Below are positions 35,850-46,684 of a DNA stretch of 64,000 nucleotides, piece after piece. The stretch's first letter is position 1; each line of letters starts with the position of its first letter. Origin of the DNA: Micropterix aruncella (Eukaryota > Arthropoda > Insecta > Lepidoptera > Micropterigidae); contig OX155976.1 of assembly GCA_944548615.1 (NCBI GenBank), positions 3,672,442-3,736,441 on the forward strand, given 5' to 3'. The notes beneath the pieces were generated by a model. That model worked only from the letters and a program-made list of their open reading frames with translations, did not search any database and was not told the origin of the DNA. Both the position numbers and the translations under genes were made by a program.

Positions 35850-36451
35850 TCAGAGGGAGAGTTTAATGTTATCGAGCAATATTACCCGTTCAGAGGGCAT
35901 TCATTTCTAGCATGTGATAGGGACCTGTTTTAAAGAGAAAAATTAAAACAGCAGACAGAGTTTTCACACTGAAAGAGTACGCCGAACTCATGGTTCATTC
36001 ATCCAATAAAGCAAACTTCTTCGTTTGCATACCAGATAACGACACATTCATTGATTTAAAAAATTGGTGGCCGAAGATTTTCAAACGCAACATGTTGTCC
36101 GTGGAGACCAGAGGTCGTAACATTAATAAAGACAACAAACTAAATTTCAAGATATCTACGCTCAAGCACTTTAAACATTCTAGAGAACATCCTGGAACTG
36201 TAGTAGTGTCAGAACACATCGGGGCCTTGGTAACACATACGTTTGAACTTCGAGCCGTTAACCGTGGACCCATAGTATTACCGAATGCTCTGGATTATCC
36301 AGTTCAAAAAAGAGCTATAAATAAAAAGAAAATGGATGATATAAAGAAGTTTAAAAGGTTCCTGCCCGACAATCGAGACGTAAAAAGATTCTATGACGTC
36401 ATCTTCATATGGACAGTCTGCGACCATGATGTAAACTCTGATGAGGATTAA
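35850..36451 (+). pseudogene. TE-derived ORF with GHSFxxCDRDF motif, one frameshift
   Basis: Begins EFNVIEQYYPFRGHSFLACD and continues, after a frameshift near 35932, as VFTLKEYAELM, DLKNWWPKIFKRN and an acidic end (VNSDED). A 'FPVxGHSxLPxDRxFG' motif followed by a 'DWK/DLKxWWPK' segment recurs in TE-encoded proteins of insects, as far as I recall. I cannot assign the superfamily. The 153-codon second frame is intact. Confidence 0.5.
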
Positions 36452-36569
36452 TGGATTTAGGGATGTAAACTAAGTACACACATGATTGTAATAGTTTAGT
36501 ATGTTTTAAGCATAAGAAAAATGAATAACTCCATAATAATAATTAAATGTAATTATATTTTTTATATTT

Positions 36570-36790
36570 ATTTGAGGAACAACACAAGTCCAGCAAATTT
36601 GATATTTTTTTATAAATTACTGGAATATCATATAATACTTCTTTTGACTTAGAACAGTCAATATAATGCAAGACTACTTCTAGAAAAAAATGGCCTCTTA
36701 GATAATACACAGGCCAAGATAAACAGTTTTTGCCTCTCCTGAAAAGTTGACCTCACTGGACTTATGTTGTTTCTCAAATAATCGATTCAT
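36570..36790. mobile_element. MITE-like, GAGGAACAACACAAGTCC ends
   Basis: TTTGAGGAACAACACAAGTC on the left and its complement near 36759-36779 (GACTTATGTTGTTTCTCAAA). Similar TTGAGAAAC(A/C)ACACTAGTC ends occur around 34913-34935 and 35058-35098. Confidence 0.5.
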
Positions 36791-37704
36791 TTAATACTCA
36801 TACTTTTCATTCTTCTTCTTAAGTTGCCATCTCCTGTCGGAGGTCGGCGGTCATTATGGCTACTTGGGCCCGTGATGTTGCGGCGCGGAACACTCGGTGG
36901 TGCTTGAGTTGAACCATACATGCTTTGAGCATTCCACGGGGATTCTCCGCACCCTTTGACCATTAAAGGTCTGCCGGGGATTGAGAGCCATAGTTTTACT
37001 GTAATCAGCCATAATGATTTTCCTGGGAAGGAGTTATGCGGTGGTTTTCCCTTTGCCTTCCGCGTTGCCATTTGTTACCAAGGTAACAATTGTGACCCTC
37101 GACTGTACTGGTCTCCTTGATCTCCACTCTTGGGTCTACTGCATGCGCAGCTGCCCACTGCAGGGATGGATGTACTTATTTACTGGCCGCCTATATTCGC
37201 CATGACACTCGGTACTCATTGAACTAGTGTAGCATTTTTTAGGTAAGTCCTTTCCACTAGACTTCCCACTACGTTCTCGTAACCTTGCCGCTGTATGGTT
37301 GGGGGCTGTTTATTCAGTGTATTTACAGCTAGCCATCATATCTGATGGCCGTTCACTATCTGCCACCTGTGACCCCGATGGCAGGCCCGGGGCTAGGTTT
37401 TTAGCACCCTGGGCTATACTCAGCTCGGCGCCCCTCCCCCATACATAATATTAGCTTAAGCAAGTTAGTACCTAAGTTACATTGTCGGCTGTCACCAACT
37501 TCTGCTATTTTTAGCATTATTTTAGTCTTTAACAGTATTGAATTTGAAAAAATGCACAATCATGAGAATATAACAATATGGACAATAAAATAGCGCTTAG
37601 TTACAGGTTTAATAACGTTAAATATACAAGCAGAAATATACAACACAAAATGTTTATTAACTCAGATGACGATTGTAACATATCATTCTTTATCAATAAA
37701 ATGT

Positions 37705-37962
37705 ATATATCCTTCTAGCCGCGTGTTCGGCCATAGCGACTGCATTGTAGATTCTAGTGACTTCTTTAGTCTTCTCAGAGTCCATTGTTCGGAAGCAGTC
37801 AAGTGCGCAGGCTATATTATAGTGCACAGGTGGGCGCGCGACCACAGGTGCACTCTCTCTTCCTCCCTCTTCTGAACCCGATGGAACGGAGACCGTTACG
37901 ACCAGAGAAAAGTTTGGATGCAGATAAAATAAAATAAATTAATTAATCGCCAACACAGCAAT
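37705..37962. mobile_element. Dispersed repeat B (SINE-like), copy 2
   Basis: Near-identical to 13098-13325. It is nested in the hAT element, so it inserted after the hAT did. Confidence 0.7.
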
Positions 37963-38135
37963 AAAATGTAATGTATAGTCTAATAAAGTTTAATGTATAG
38001 TCTAATAATGTATAGTCTAATAAATAAAATGTAATGTATAGTCTAATAAAGTTTATTTATTTATTATTTATTTACATAATGTTAATGAAGCAAGATCATT
38101 TAAAATTCAATGTAAGTAACAACATGAAACTCAGT

Positions 38136-38345
38136 CTACAGTAATGGTTTTTTTCTAGCCTTCATTTTTGCAAAATTATTTATAACATCGGAAAAGTTCG
38201 TGTTCATTGTAATGCGTTCACAGCACAGTAACATCAAAGCATTCAATTTACTCTCAAAAAGAGTTGACCTTTTAGCATTTTTGACTCTTGATAAGACAGA
38301 AAATCCCCTTTCTGTTGTACAGTTTGTGACAGGTAGTCTCAACAA
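38136..38345 (-). pseudogene. hAT transposase C-terminal remnant
   Basis: The minus strand reads LRLPVTNCTTERGFSVLSRV, then KRSTLFESKLNALMLL and FAKMKARKK. This is the hAT dimerisation motif TxCxxERxFSxLxRxK...L..LM.L. The remainder of the gene is lost. Confidence 0.75.
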
Positions 38346-38674
38346 GATTCTTAGTTCTACTTAGTGCGCCGCTACCCCGCCCGAGCCCAAGGTTACTGAC
38401 CCCAAGCTTGCATACCTGGGGACGGGGGGCGGCGGGCCGGCGCCCGGCGAGGCAGTGCAATCACACGCAAAAATTAAAAACAATGGAATCTTCTGCTTCA
38501 TTCGCTTACAAATAAATTGATTTATTGCCAAGAAGGAAAAATACATTTGTTTTAGATAAAAATGCCCACCTTTAAATAAAAAAAATAACATATTTTGCCT
38601 CCCCCTAGAGAGTGCCGCCCTGGGCTATAGCCCAGTCAGCCCATTTACAACCCTGGGCCTGCCCGATGGTAGCC

Positions 38675-38810
38675 TACAGCTCAGACCGATAAGACCGCGA
38701 GTGAATCCAGACTGTAGAATTGCACTATATTCACTAAATTTATCATTTAATTATTATTTATTGTTGAGAACATTTCAAAATATGTTGACACTTAGAATTT
38801 TTAATTTTTA
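38675..38810. repeat. Dispersed repeat E, copy 2
   Basis: Matches 14140-14290, and 57150-57260 in reverse. It ends only about 28 bp before the Sushi exon at 38838. Confidence 0.65.
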
Positions 38811-38837
38811 AAGTTTTCATGTTTAAAACCATTTCAG

Positions 38838-39005
38838 AAAGTGGTTGTTCGCGTCCCCCAAAACTGTTGAACGGTTTGCAGTATTTTATCCACAACGGAG
38901 CGGCTGTGATGTACTTTTGTGATCCTGGGTATTCGTTGCTCGGCGGGTCCCCAGTAGCTTACTGCAATGGAAAAAGCTGGAACGATACACAACCTACTTG
39001 TTCAG
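38838..39005 (+). CDS. Sushi/MAM protein, second Sushi exon
   Basis: 168-bp exon, acceptor ACCATTTCAG before 38838, donor GTATTT after 39005, phase 1 on both sides. Four CCP cysteines: SGCSRPPKLLNG, VMYFCDPGYSLLGG, VAYCNGKSWNDT, PTCS. It joins the first Sushi exon in frame as CI-K-SGC. It is a tandem CCP pair with 31597-31794, and its split last codon supplies the first base of the MAM exon at 44506. Confidence 0.87.
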
Positions 39006-39274
39006 GTATTTATTTATTTATTTTCGAGAAGAAATAAACAGATTTGATAAAGAAAGTGTAAGAGTATAGCAACAACATAATGTAAGGACAATTTTCAATA
39101 TAAACAAGTGTAATGGTACTGACAAACATGCTCATAAATGAGCATGCTCTTGAGTATGCTCAAAATTAGCATGCTCCTCAACTGTACACACTTGCTTATT
39201 TCAAGCATACTTATTTTAAGCATACTCTTGAATGAGTGTGTTCAAAGCAAACCATTGTACACACGTGCTATTAA

Positions 39275-39860
39275 GGTGACATGATACCTGGAAACAACCA
39301 TATCTGAAGAATTTTAGTTTTATGAGTTTTTTGAAAAATATAAGCATTAATTTAAAAAAGTTTCTAAGTGAATCCCTCAATAAAGAACCAATTTAAAATT
39401 TGGACTCAAAAAAAGTTGCTCATTGTCTTGGCAATTAAGGCTTCAAACTGACTTCGAAAACTTTCAGGCGCGTTTACTCCTTTATATAAGCAGTGAGTGT
39501 GTTTTATTATAATTTCATAATATTGACTGTTTAATTCTCTAGGGCAGCACTTAGCCACATTTTTTATTTAGGCCCTAAATTAATTAAAATTAATTAAAAC
39601 GTGAGAGCGCTCTGAGAGTTACGCTAAATATGCTTTGCCATTAACACCCTTATACCACCACTGCGTAAAGATAGTTATTCTGTGCTAGTACTGCGATAGA
39701 GCATATAGTATGCGCCTAGTAGCCGTTGCGAGCGGACGTAGAATCTGCGCTTGATGCTTCGTCAACGCTGGATTTATATTGGTCAAACCCTACAAAATTG
39801 ACCCCGCCTATTTTTTTGCGTGTACGCCCATTTCTGATATTTTTCTGAGCAGGCTCTCGG
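39275..39860. mobile_element. TTAA element, inverted copy of 17495-18083
   Basis: Begins GGTGACATGATACC after TTAA (39271-39274) and matches the reverse complement of the 17.5-kb copy through CTCAATAAAGAACCAATTT, TTCGAAAACTTTCAGGCG and GAGAGCGCTCTGAGAG. The far end has decayed and lacks a clear TTAA. Confidence 0.65.
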
Positions 39861-39964
39861 CTAAAATGGAAGCTACTTCCGTCAGTTCTATCCGCACAGA
39901 ACTTAACATAATAATACTACTGCTTGCAACGAAATTGTTTAAGAAACTATTGGAAAAAAAGAAA

Positions 39965-40930
39965 CAATAAAATAAAATACAAACGGAGCTGCCATGGAAT
40001 TCACCGACCGAAGTCGGACCCATCATATAGCGTTATTACATTTCTGGGGGGTTAGCAGTGGATTCCGGACTAACGACCGGCTGTGGTAGGTTTAGGACAG
40101 CTGTCTTGCCACATGTGAGCGTTCACCTTACCACCCATTCACTCCCCCTTCGAAGCCATAGAATTTGAGATGCGGAAATCGCGGTTTTAGATAATTTTTC
40201 TAAGAAGGAGGTGATTATTTTCCTGGGGAGACCAAGATCTTTAAAAAGGTGAAACAGAGATTTTGATTTAGCTGACAGGCCACGAGCGCCTACTTCCACC
40301 GCGTGAAGGTGAACAGTGAAGCCGTTCCGGGTGACAGCATTTGCGAGATCATGGTATTTATTTAATTTGTACTCGTTGTCTTTTGGGATATTTGATTCCC
40401 ATGGAACAGTTAATTCTACGATAAGGACTGCATCTTCCGAGATAGAGAGTAAAGAGTTATATCTGGACGCAGGGCTGTGCATCCGAAACTTTCATGGAAT
40501 TTATACTGCTTAGAGACCAAATCGACCTCCATAATCAAATCTGAAGCTTTCTCGATTATTGAGAAAGGTTTTGCAGTGAGATGTTTTTTGCCTTTAGAGC
40601 CAACCTGCACAAACTGTATTGGGGGTTTGGAGGATACTGTGGAACCCTTGTTGGCACGAGCCACTGAGAGGCTAAGTACCTCGCGAATAACAGCAAGGAC
40701 TTTGTCGTGGCGATAAGTGTACCGTCCTTGGTCCAAGGCCACCTTGCAGCCAGCTAGAATATGTTTAGCTGTGCAAGGGGTGTTGCTACAAAGGGGACAT
40801 GAACTATCCTCGGCATAGCTCCAACGAGCGAGGTTACTGGGGTCTGAAAGTGTATGCTGAAAGGCATTTAAATAAAATTTCAGCATCTCTGGCGTCCACT
40901 TATTACGTGAAAGGATGATTTGGGTCCGTA
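39965..40930 (-). pseudogene. Non-LTR retrotransposon, R2-like endonuclease family (copy 2, longest)
   Basis: Two overlapping minus-strand frames (40886-40416 and 40482-40123) are joined by one frameshift. The first has a zinc knuckle CPLCSNTPCTAKHILAGC, then a linker and GCTALRPDITLYS. The second continues VLIVELTVPWESNIP, KYHDLANAV, VEVGARG and ends WLRRGSEWVVR. The knuckle followed by RPD-x12-E and KYxDL matches the restriction-like endonuclease end of R2/R4-type elements; the clade itself is not certain. The 3' UTR ends CCATGGCAGCTCCGTTTGTA. 5'-truncated, no RT. Confidence 0.75.
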
Positions 40931-41034
40931 ATTAGATAAATAGAAGACAAACTATTGGAGCAAGTAATCGATTATTGGTGGAGATACAAGGAAAAAATGT
41001 CAGCGGCTATAAAAATCCTTTACAGAAATTTGAT

Positions 41035-41115
41035 GACCTACTTTCTAAAATTGAGAGTAGCATACAAAGTTGGGTCGTTCATGTTACTCAAAGTTGGGTC
41101 GTTCACGTTACTTAA
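41035..41115. repeat. Tandem 24-bp duplication
   Basis: CAAAGTTGGGTCGTTCATG and TTACT is followed directly by a second copy with one change. Confidence 0.6.
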
Positions 41116-41509
41116 TAAATCTTCATAAACATTATTTCTTGCTATGTAATTTTTATAGACGTTACCGGGTATTCCAACGACATTCGTAACTCCAATGAGT
41201 CACGAAAAGGAATGTTTTATCGTCTCCCTAACGGGCCATGTCTTTTTTTTTGTCACACCGCCCGCGAGGAGAAAATTGACACTAGCATGCTCATAATAAG
41301 CAAACCTGTTCACACGTGCTCAAGAGCATACCCCCTTCCACCCGCGCCTCTGGTAGCATGCTCGAATATTAAACAACTGTTGATTTATGACCGTACTCGA
41401 AATGAGCATGCTCATTACTAGCAATGCATAGACACACATGCCACTAAATGGCAATTGCCCAATATTAGCATGCTCTTGTGCTATTAATGAGCATGTGTGT
41501 CAGTACTTT

Positions 41510-42130
41510 AATGTTTTTCACGCGAATTTCGTTTGACGTCAATAGCGATATAATTCACAGAAAATTGCAATGTCTTTCACAATCATCAAAAATTATTCGT
41601 CTTACAATTCCTACAAACTGTATTTTTTTACGTACTTTCGAACATTTCAACGTCATAATACTGGGTGTAAAAATAGCGATATTTGATGTATAAACTCGCT
41701 CTTTAGTATTCAGTATTCAGTATTCAATTTATTTATTCAGAATATACAATAAAAGCATGAATTAGGAATTAAAGCTAATTATCGCATATTAGAATTCGTC
41801 AGTTTATATGTAGATATAAAACTATTAAAGCATAAATATTAATTCGACAATAGCGTTGACTAAAGTCGGCTTTACACGGCAGACAAAAAAAAAATTCAAA
41901 AAAAATTAGAGCTGAGTCCATGTACATGAGTATACATATAAAATAGATAATTATTATAAGAATATTAATAGTCATCAAGCACTTTATAAAAAAAATAATC
42001 ACACAATAGGAAGTATCAAAACAAAATTGGAAAAAAACAACGTATGTATATGATCAGGTATGTTACATTACACATTGTAATCTATATATTAAATATTAAA
42101 TTCATAATATTATAATTAAATAATAAAAAC
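41510..42130. other. No gene recognised; probable LINE 3' UTR at right
   Basis: AT-rich with repeated CAGTATTCAGTATTCAG near 41708. The part closest to 42130 is likely the 3' UTR of the minus-strand LINE beginning at 43137. Confidence 0.35.
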
Positions 42131-43140
42131 TAAAATGAGGTACCTGAAAGTTACATATTAATGTTATTCCCATTTGAAAGAATTGGCATGCTCAAAAAAA
42201 TCACCCAGCTTATAGAAAGCATGTGTGGATTGCAGCTTTTGTTTCATAAATCTTTTAAACGCCTTTGTTTCCATCTTTCTTGTGGAGAATAGCTCAAATA
42301 TCCAAAGGTCTTTTGTGTCTGCGTAAGGCGTACTTTAGGCAGGATAACGTCATCACGTCTGCGTGTATTGTGAGAGTGCATATTCCCGTTTACCTCTTGT
42401 TCGTTAATATTTGATTTAGCATATAGTAGACATTGTAAAATATATTCAGACGTAAAAGTCAGTATATTGTACTTAAGAAAATATGGTTCGCAGTGCGTGT
42501 CACGGGATACTCCTGCAATTGCTCTCAATGCACTTTTCTGTAAAATGAAAACCCTAGAACTGTCTGTGGCATTCCCCCATATCAGTATACCATAAGTCAT
42601 TTTAGAATGGAAACAGGCATGATACGCAGTTATTGCAGCGATTTCACCATCTAAGAATTTAATCTTTTTTATTGCATATATTGCCGAAGAAAGCGCACTA
42701 TTAATATGGATGTTCCAGCTAAGATGATGATCGATCATGATACCTAGGAACTTTGTCGATTTGCTTAATGCTAGAGTACTGTTGTTTAGAGTTATATTGA
42801 ATGGTATAGCAGACGATTTATATTTTGAGGAGAAGTGCATAGTTACGGTTTTTCTTGCATTAAGCAAGAGATTATTCTCTGTGAACCATGAACTTGCTAG
42901 GTTTAACGCATGATTGGCATTGGTCATTAGGTCGTTAAGATTGTTATCGTGAAACAGGAAACTTGTATCATCCGCATAGAGCAAGGTTTTGGTGTAGGCG
43001 GGCAAGCAATTGCGTATATCATTAATGAAAAATAAAAATAAGAATGGACCAAGAATCGATCCCTGGGGAACTCCGCAGGTTATCGGTTGAGGTGTAGATC
43101 TAAATCCATCTATTTGACTCACAGTCACTAGCATCATCTA
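42130..43140 (-). pseudogene. CR1/Jockey-type LINE, reverse transcriptase (5'-truncated)
   Basis: A 297-codon minus-strand frame (43137-42244), uninterrupted. It includes the RT core motifs CGVPQGSILGPFLFLFFIND and LLYADDTSFL (the YADD catalytic pair), then ENNLLLNARKTVTMHF, KFLGIMIDHHLSW (thumb region) and the C-terminal HSHNTRRRDDVILP. The fingers domain and endonuclease are lost by 5' truncation at ~43140. The intact frame suggests a fairly recent insertion. It lies in an intron of the Sushi/MAM gene, antisense to it. Confidence 0.88.
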
Positions 43141-43197
43141 CTATGGTAAGTCGTCACTGTATACTATTTAACTTATAGATAATTAATGGATTAAATA

Positions 43198-43461
43198 TTA
43201 ATATTGGTATTTACTTGCTCTCTGTCCAACTGAGGTGAAAATCCACTCATGATTGGGAAACCTGGTCTTCATCTGTGCGTCATCAGAAACGGGAGACCAG
43301 GCCGCTTCCAACAAAAGCATTCCACAATAATACTCAATACTGAAAGGTAATCTTGTTTGTCTGGACGCCAGAAATGCTGACATTTTTATAAAATTCTTTT
43401 CAGCATACACTTCCTGAGCCCAGTAACCTCCCTCGTTTAAGCTATTCATAGGAAAGTTCAT
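43198..43461 (-). CDS. Unknown ORF, part shared with 55780-55900
   Basis: 87-codon minus-strand frame ending SVGQRASKYQY. The stretch TTGGAAGCGGCCTGGTC, then CCAGGTTTCCCAATC and a CCTCAG motif has a diverged counterpart on the minus strand near 55880-55800 (TTGGAAGGTGCCTGGTC, CCAGGCTTCCAATC). It is more likely a repeat-borne fragment than a host gene. I do not recognise the protein. Confidence 0.2.
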   Translation of the reverse strand: MNFPMNSLNEGGYWAQEVYAEKNFIKMSAFLASRQTRLPFSIEYYCGMLLLEAAWSPVSDDAQMKTRFPNHEWIFTSVGQRASKYQY

Positions 43462-43599
43462 GTCCCCTTTGTAGCAATACTACTCGCATAGCTAGACATA
43501 TTCTAGCTCGCTGAAAGCCGGCCTTAGATCAAGGACGGTGGTACACTTATCAAGCATTTGCAATTCCAGATTTTTCGCATAGACCAGATAGGTAGATAG

Positions 43600-44280
43600 A
43601 CCGATTTGATATATAGCACCAATGTAGGTAGATGGTATAAGTAGGTAGCACTGGTGGTATATTTAGGTAGATAGATAGATCGACTAAATAGACAGCAAAG
43701 ACTTTCAGATAGTCCACATTCGCGAGGTAATTAGGCTCTAGAAAGTAATTGATGAACTATATTTTGATGAAAGTGCTTGATGCAAGGTCTTTGTGCAATT
43801 TCGTCTATTTTCCAATATCTTCTTCTTCTTTCCGTCGATGGCTATCCACCAAAGTGCGAGTGATTTCAGCTAGGTATATTCGCAAATGTCTTGATTTTCT
43901 ATTTTTAGACTATGTTAACTTCATGTTCGTAGACTTCACACAACAAAGAATTTCACAGATCACAGATGCAATATGAAAAACAGAAAGCACATCAAATTAA
44001 GCCACAAAGAAAGAGGTAAAAGATACTTAAAAACAGCTTAAAGTGTGTTTAACCGCCCTACCTTTGGTATTCAAAAAGTAGGGTTTTTTTCATTAATTTT
44101 CTTAATAACAATACTTGGTTATAATATACCACATTTTTTTTTGCCCAATAGACCCATTTATTACCCGTTGTATCATATGTCTTACTTTGACCCTATGTTG
44201 GTAGATCGATAGATACCTAGACTAAATAGACAGCAAAGACTTTCAGATAGTCCCATTCGCGAAGTAATTAGGCTTGTGCC
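43600..44280. repeat. Diverged duplicated segment around TAGATAGATAGATCG
   Basis: GACTAAATAGACAGCAAAGA, then CTTTCAGATAGTCC and GTAATTAGGCT occur at 43680-43738 and again at 44219-44273. Each is preceded by GATAGAT-rich sequence. Nothing coding is supported between them. Confidence 0.5.
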
Positions 44281-44495
44281 AACAAGGGTCTGACAGTACC
44301 CTCCAAACCTCCCCCCCACCCCCTAATACAGTTTGTGCGGGATGGCTCTAAAGGCTGGAAACGTTTCACTGAAAAACCTTTCTATGATCGAGAAAGCTTG
44401 AGATTATATTCTGGAGGTCGATTCGGTCTCTAAGCAATATCAATTCGGTGAATTCCATGGCAGCTTCTTTTGCATTTATTTATATGTTATATATT
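44272..44495 (+). pseudogene. Non-LTR R2-like endonuclease family (copy 3, deleted)
   Basis: GTGCCAACAAGGGTCTGACA through TCTATGATCGAGAAAGCTTG and GATTCGGTCTCTAAGCA, then a jump to the 3' end GGTGAATTCCATGGCAGC. The conserved endonuclease block is deleted. The 3' end lies about 15 bp before the acceptor of the MAM exon at 44506. Confidence 0.65.
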
Positions 44496-44505
44496 ATAAT
44501 TACAG

Positions 44506-44673
44506 ATTTCAATAAACTTCCACCGCTGAAGTGCGATTTCGAAACATCGGATCTATGCGGTTGGACTCAAGATCAAACCACTAACAATGAGTGGCATAGA
44601 CAAAGCAAAAAGACGCCCAGCGGGGTCTTTGGGACGGGGCCATCGCAGGATCATACGCTTGGAAACTATAAAG
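44506..44673 (+). CDS. Sushi/MAM protein, MAM domain exon 1
   Basis: 168-bp exon, acceptor ATAATTACAG before 44506, phase 1 in (matching the Sushi exon) and phase 1 out. It encodes the start of a MAM domain: KCDFETSDLCGWTQD, then NEWHRQSKK, GPSQDHTLGNYKG. CDFE...CGWxQ and GPxxDHT are the canonical opening. The donor GTTGGA is weak. Read on without splicing, the frame stops at 44709. Joining to 45182 restores [13 protein letters not shown], which supports the splice. Confidence 0.87.
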
Positions 44674-44739
44674 GTTGGAAACTTGTAAACTATACTAGGA
44701 CTATAATATAAACGAAACTTGAAAAGCATTAGAACGTTT

Positions 44740-45103
44740 ATATTATGAAAAACATTACAATAAAATTTCGTCGTGTCCAATTGACGTTTAAAAATCGCTC
44801 TTGTCGTAAAAAATGTCATATATCACAAGGTGCTTCAATGAAGACAATTAAACCGAGTGCATCCCATACTGCACAATATATAAATAGTTTAATTCAATCA
44901 TGTCTTGCTGACACGCGATTGATACACTTATTTTTTGTAGTTTTATATTTCTTTTTGTGTTATTATCTTAATAAAGTAGTGAACTTAATATTTATTTTTT
45001 ATTCATTGTATTACTTTTATAAAATCATAACTTAAGTTCATCTAATCTGTAACATCGACATTCATTGACTGTTAGGCGGTAAGAAGTTCGCCGGGTCAGC
45101 TAG
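44740..45103 (+). mobile_element. Helitron fragment (3' end)
   Basis: Matches the 3' half of the Helitron at 47539-48117 (CACAAGGTGCTTCAATGAAG, GAGTGCATCCCAT). It ends in the GGCGGTAAGAAGTTCGCC hairpin and GGGTCAGCTAG. It lies within the intron between the first two MAM exons. Confidence 0.7.
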
Positions 45104-45181
45104 TAGGAAATACAAACCTCTTGCCAACGCAGTTCAACGCAGTTTAACAGATAAATTTCGCTAATGTCTTCTTATTTTTAG

Positions 45182-45305
45182 GTCACTACATGTATATCGA
45201 GGCATCCGTGCGGAAAGAAAATGATACTGCTAGACTTATCTCACCGCTGTATCGAAAAAATGTGTCTAATGGATGTTTGGAATTCTACTATCACATGTTT
45301 GGGCG
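45182..45305 (+). CDS. Sushi/MAM protein, MAM domain exon 2
   Basis: 124-bp exon, acceptor TTATTTTTAG before 45182, donor GTGAGT after 45305, phase 1 in and phase 2 out. It encodes [19 protein letters not shown], then [20 protein letters not shown] and G. This is the middle of the MAM domain, where YMYIEAS and CLxFYYHMFG are highly diagnostic. It joins 51656 in frame to give FGRHIGTLRV. Confidence 0.92.
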
Positions 45306-45666
45306 GTGAGTAATTCTTGATGTATCTAGAGGGCCTTCAAAAAAAAGTGATGATATAAAAAAATAAATACTCGCAGGCACAACTTTGTAATTCTGTTGTT
45401 ACTATGTCATGGGAGCTAATGGGCCCTTGGTGAGTTTACCACGAAGACCCATTTGTTCAGGGTCGGTCACACTCACGGGTCAACACCCATCCGGCGGCCT
45501 GCACGCATAAAGCGCGAGCCCGGGTAGGACTCTGGCCTTGGGCTAGTTTCCCTTAGGAGTCAATCTTCTGGCGCTCCTGGACGGTCTACGCACCGTGCGG
45601 CGTGAGCCAATCGATTGTGCACTCTGACTAACAGTCGGGGGAGTCTGGAACAGTACTGCTTCCTAT

Positions 45667-46329
45667 GGGAGCTAACGGGCCCATGATGAGTTGGCCACCA
45701 TGACCCATGTGTTCAGGGTCGGTCACACTCACGGGTCAACACCCATCCGACGGCCTCCTCGCACGGGGTGCGAACCTGGGTAGGACTCTGGCCAACGAAC
45801 CAGTTTCCCCTGGGAATCAAACCTCTGGCGCTCCTGGACGGTCTGCGCACCGTGCGGCGCAAGCCAATCGATTGTGCTCTCCGACTAACAGTCGGGGGAG
45901 TCTGGGAACTGTATTGTTTCCTATAGAGCGGGGATGGTTGCGTATCTTAAGGCGACTGCTCTTGAAATGACCATTGGCCATCCGATCCCGGTTCAAAGCC
46001 GGGCAAAGGACGCCTTGGTCCGCGATAGATTCGGTATACACCGTTTCACCGCTTCGTAAGGGAGAGGCCCGCTCAAGAGACCTCGAACTCGGAACCAATC
46101 GAGAGACCGGAGAAATCTGGTCACAATTGGAACTAAGCTTCTCGAGCCGCCGGGAAGTAATTCCTGGCTTTCTCGCGGTAAGGAGTTGGTCTCTTACGGG
46201 TTGTGGCGTAGCTAGACGTCGGATTTGTTATGTCCAAAGTCTTCTACGCTCACTGCAGGTCGATAGAACGACTAATCGTTAAAACGTCCTGTGGTGACGG
46301 GCTCGCCCGTTGTAGTTAACAACTGAATA
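45667..46329 (-). mobile_element. GC-rich repeat A, copy A3 (10-bp TSD, nested)
   Basis: 663 bp with perfect 10-bp flanks TGCTTCCTAT (45657-45666 and 46330-46339), inserted into another repeat A copy in the same orientation. On this strand it begins GGGAGCTAACGGGCCC and ends CGTTGTAGTTAACAACTGAA. No poly(A), no clear terminal inverted repeat, and no frame conserved with A1 or A5. Confidence 0.8.
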
Positions 46330-46684
46330 TGCTTCCTATAGAGCGGGGGTAGTTGCTGACCTTACAGCGACTGCTCTTAAAACGACCATCGGCTACCCGA
46401 TTCCGGGTGAACAGCCGGGCAAAGGATGCCGTGGTCCGCGATGGATTCGGTTAACACCGTTTCCCCGCTTCGTAAGGGAGAGGACCGCGCAAGCGACCTC
46501 AAACTCGTAACCAGTCGAGATACCGGAGTAATCTGGTCGCAACTGGAAGCAAAGTCGCGAGTATCCGCCCACTGGGTAACATACCTGGCTATCTCGCAGA
46601 TAAGGCGTTGGCCTCTTACGGGTTTGTGGCGGAGCTTGACGGTGGACTGTTTTGTCGTAAGTCTTCTGGGCTCACCTCATGTAA

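Larger units (their letters stand above)
37382..38661 (-). mobile_element. hAT element with 8-bp TSD CCCGATGG
   Basis: The ends CAGGCCCGGGG and CCCTGGGCCTG are flanked by perfect CCCGATGG copies (37374-37381 and 38662-38669). It contains a nested repeat B copy and, on the minus strand, a transposase C-terminus at 38136-38345. Confidence 0.85.
39116..41506. mobile_element. Element with palindrome-rich ends (GTACTGACA termini)
   Basis: The left end GTACTGACAAACATGCTCAT is the inverse of the right end (the complement of ATGAGCATGTGTGTCAGTAC). Both subterminal regions (39120-39245 and 41285-41495) carry many copies of the palindrome GAGCATGCTC and variants such as TTAGCATGCTC and AAGCATACT. Nested inside are a TTAA element (39275-39860) and a non-LTR copy (39965-40930). 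No own coding sequence remains. Confidence 0.6.

Noticed and set aside
35403..35933. Plus-strand ORFs over the Jockey fragment
   Set aside because: Antisense shadows of the minus-strand LINE ORF, whose protein motifs are clear.
44448..44505. Upstream ATG extension of the MAM exon (start at 44448)
   Set aside because: That ATG lies in the 3' end of a non-LTR copy. The acceptor at 44505/44506 and the phase match to the Sushi exon show the exon starts at 44506.
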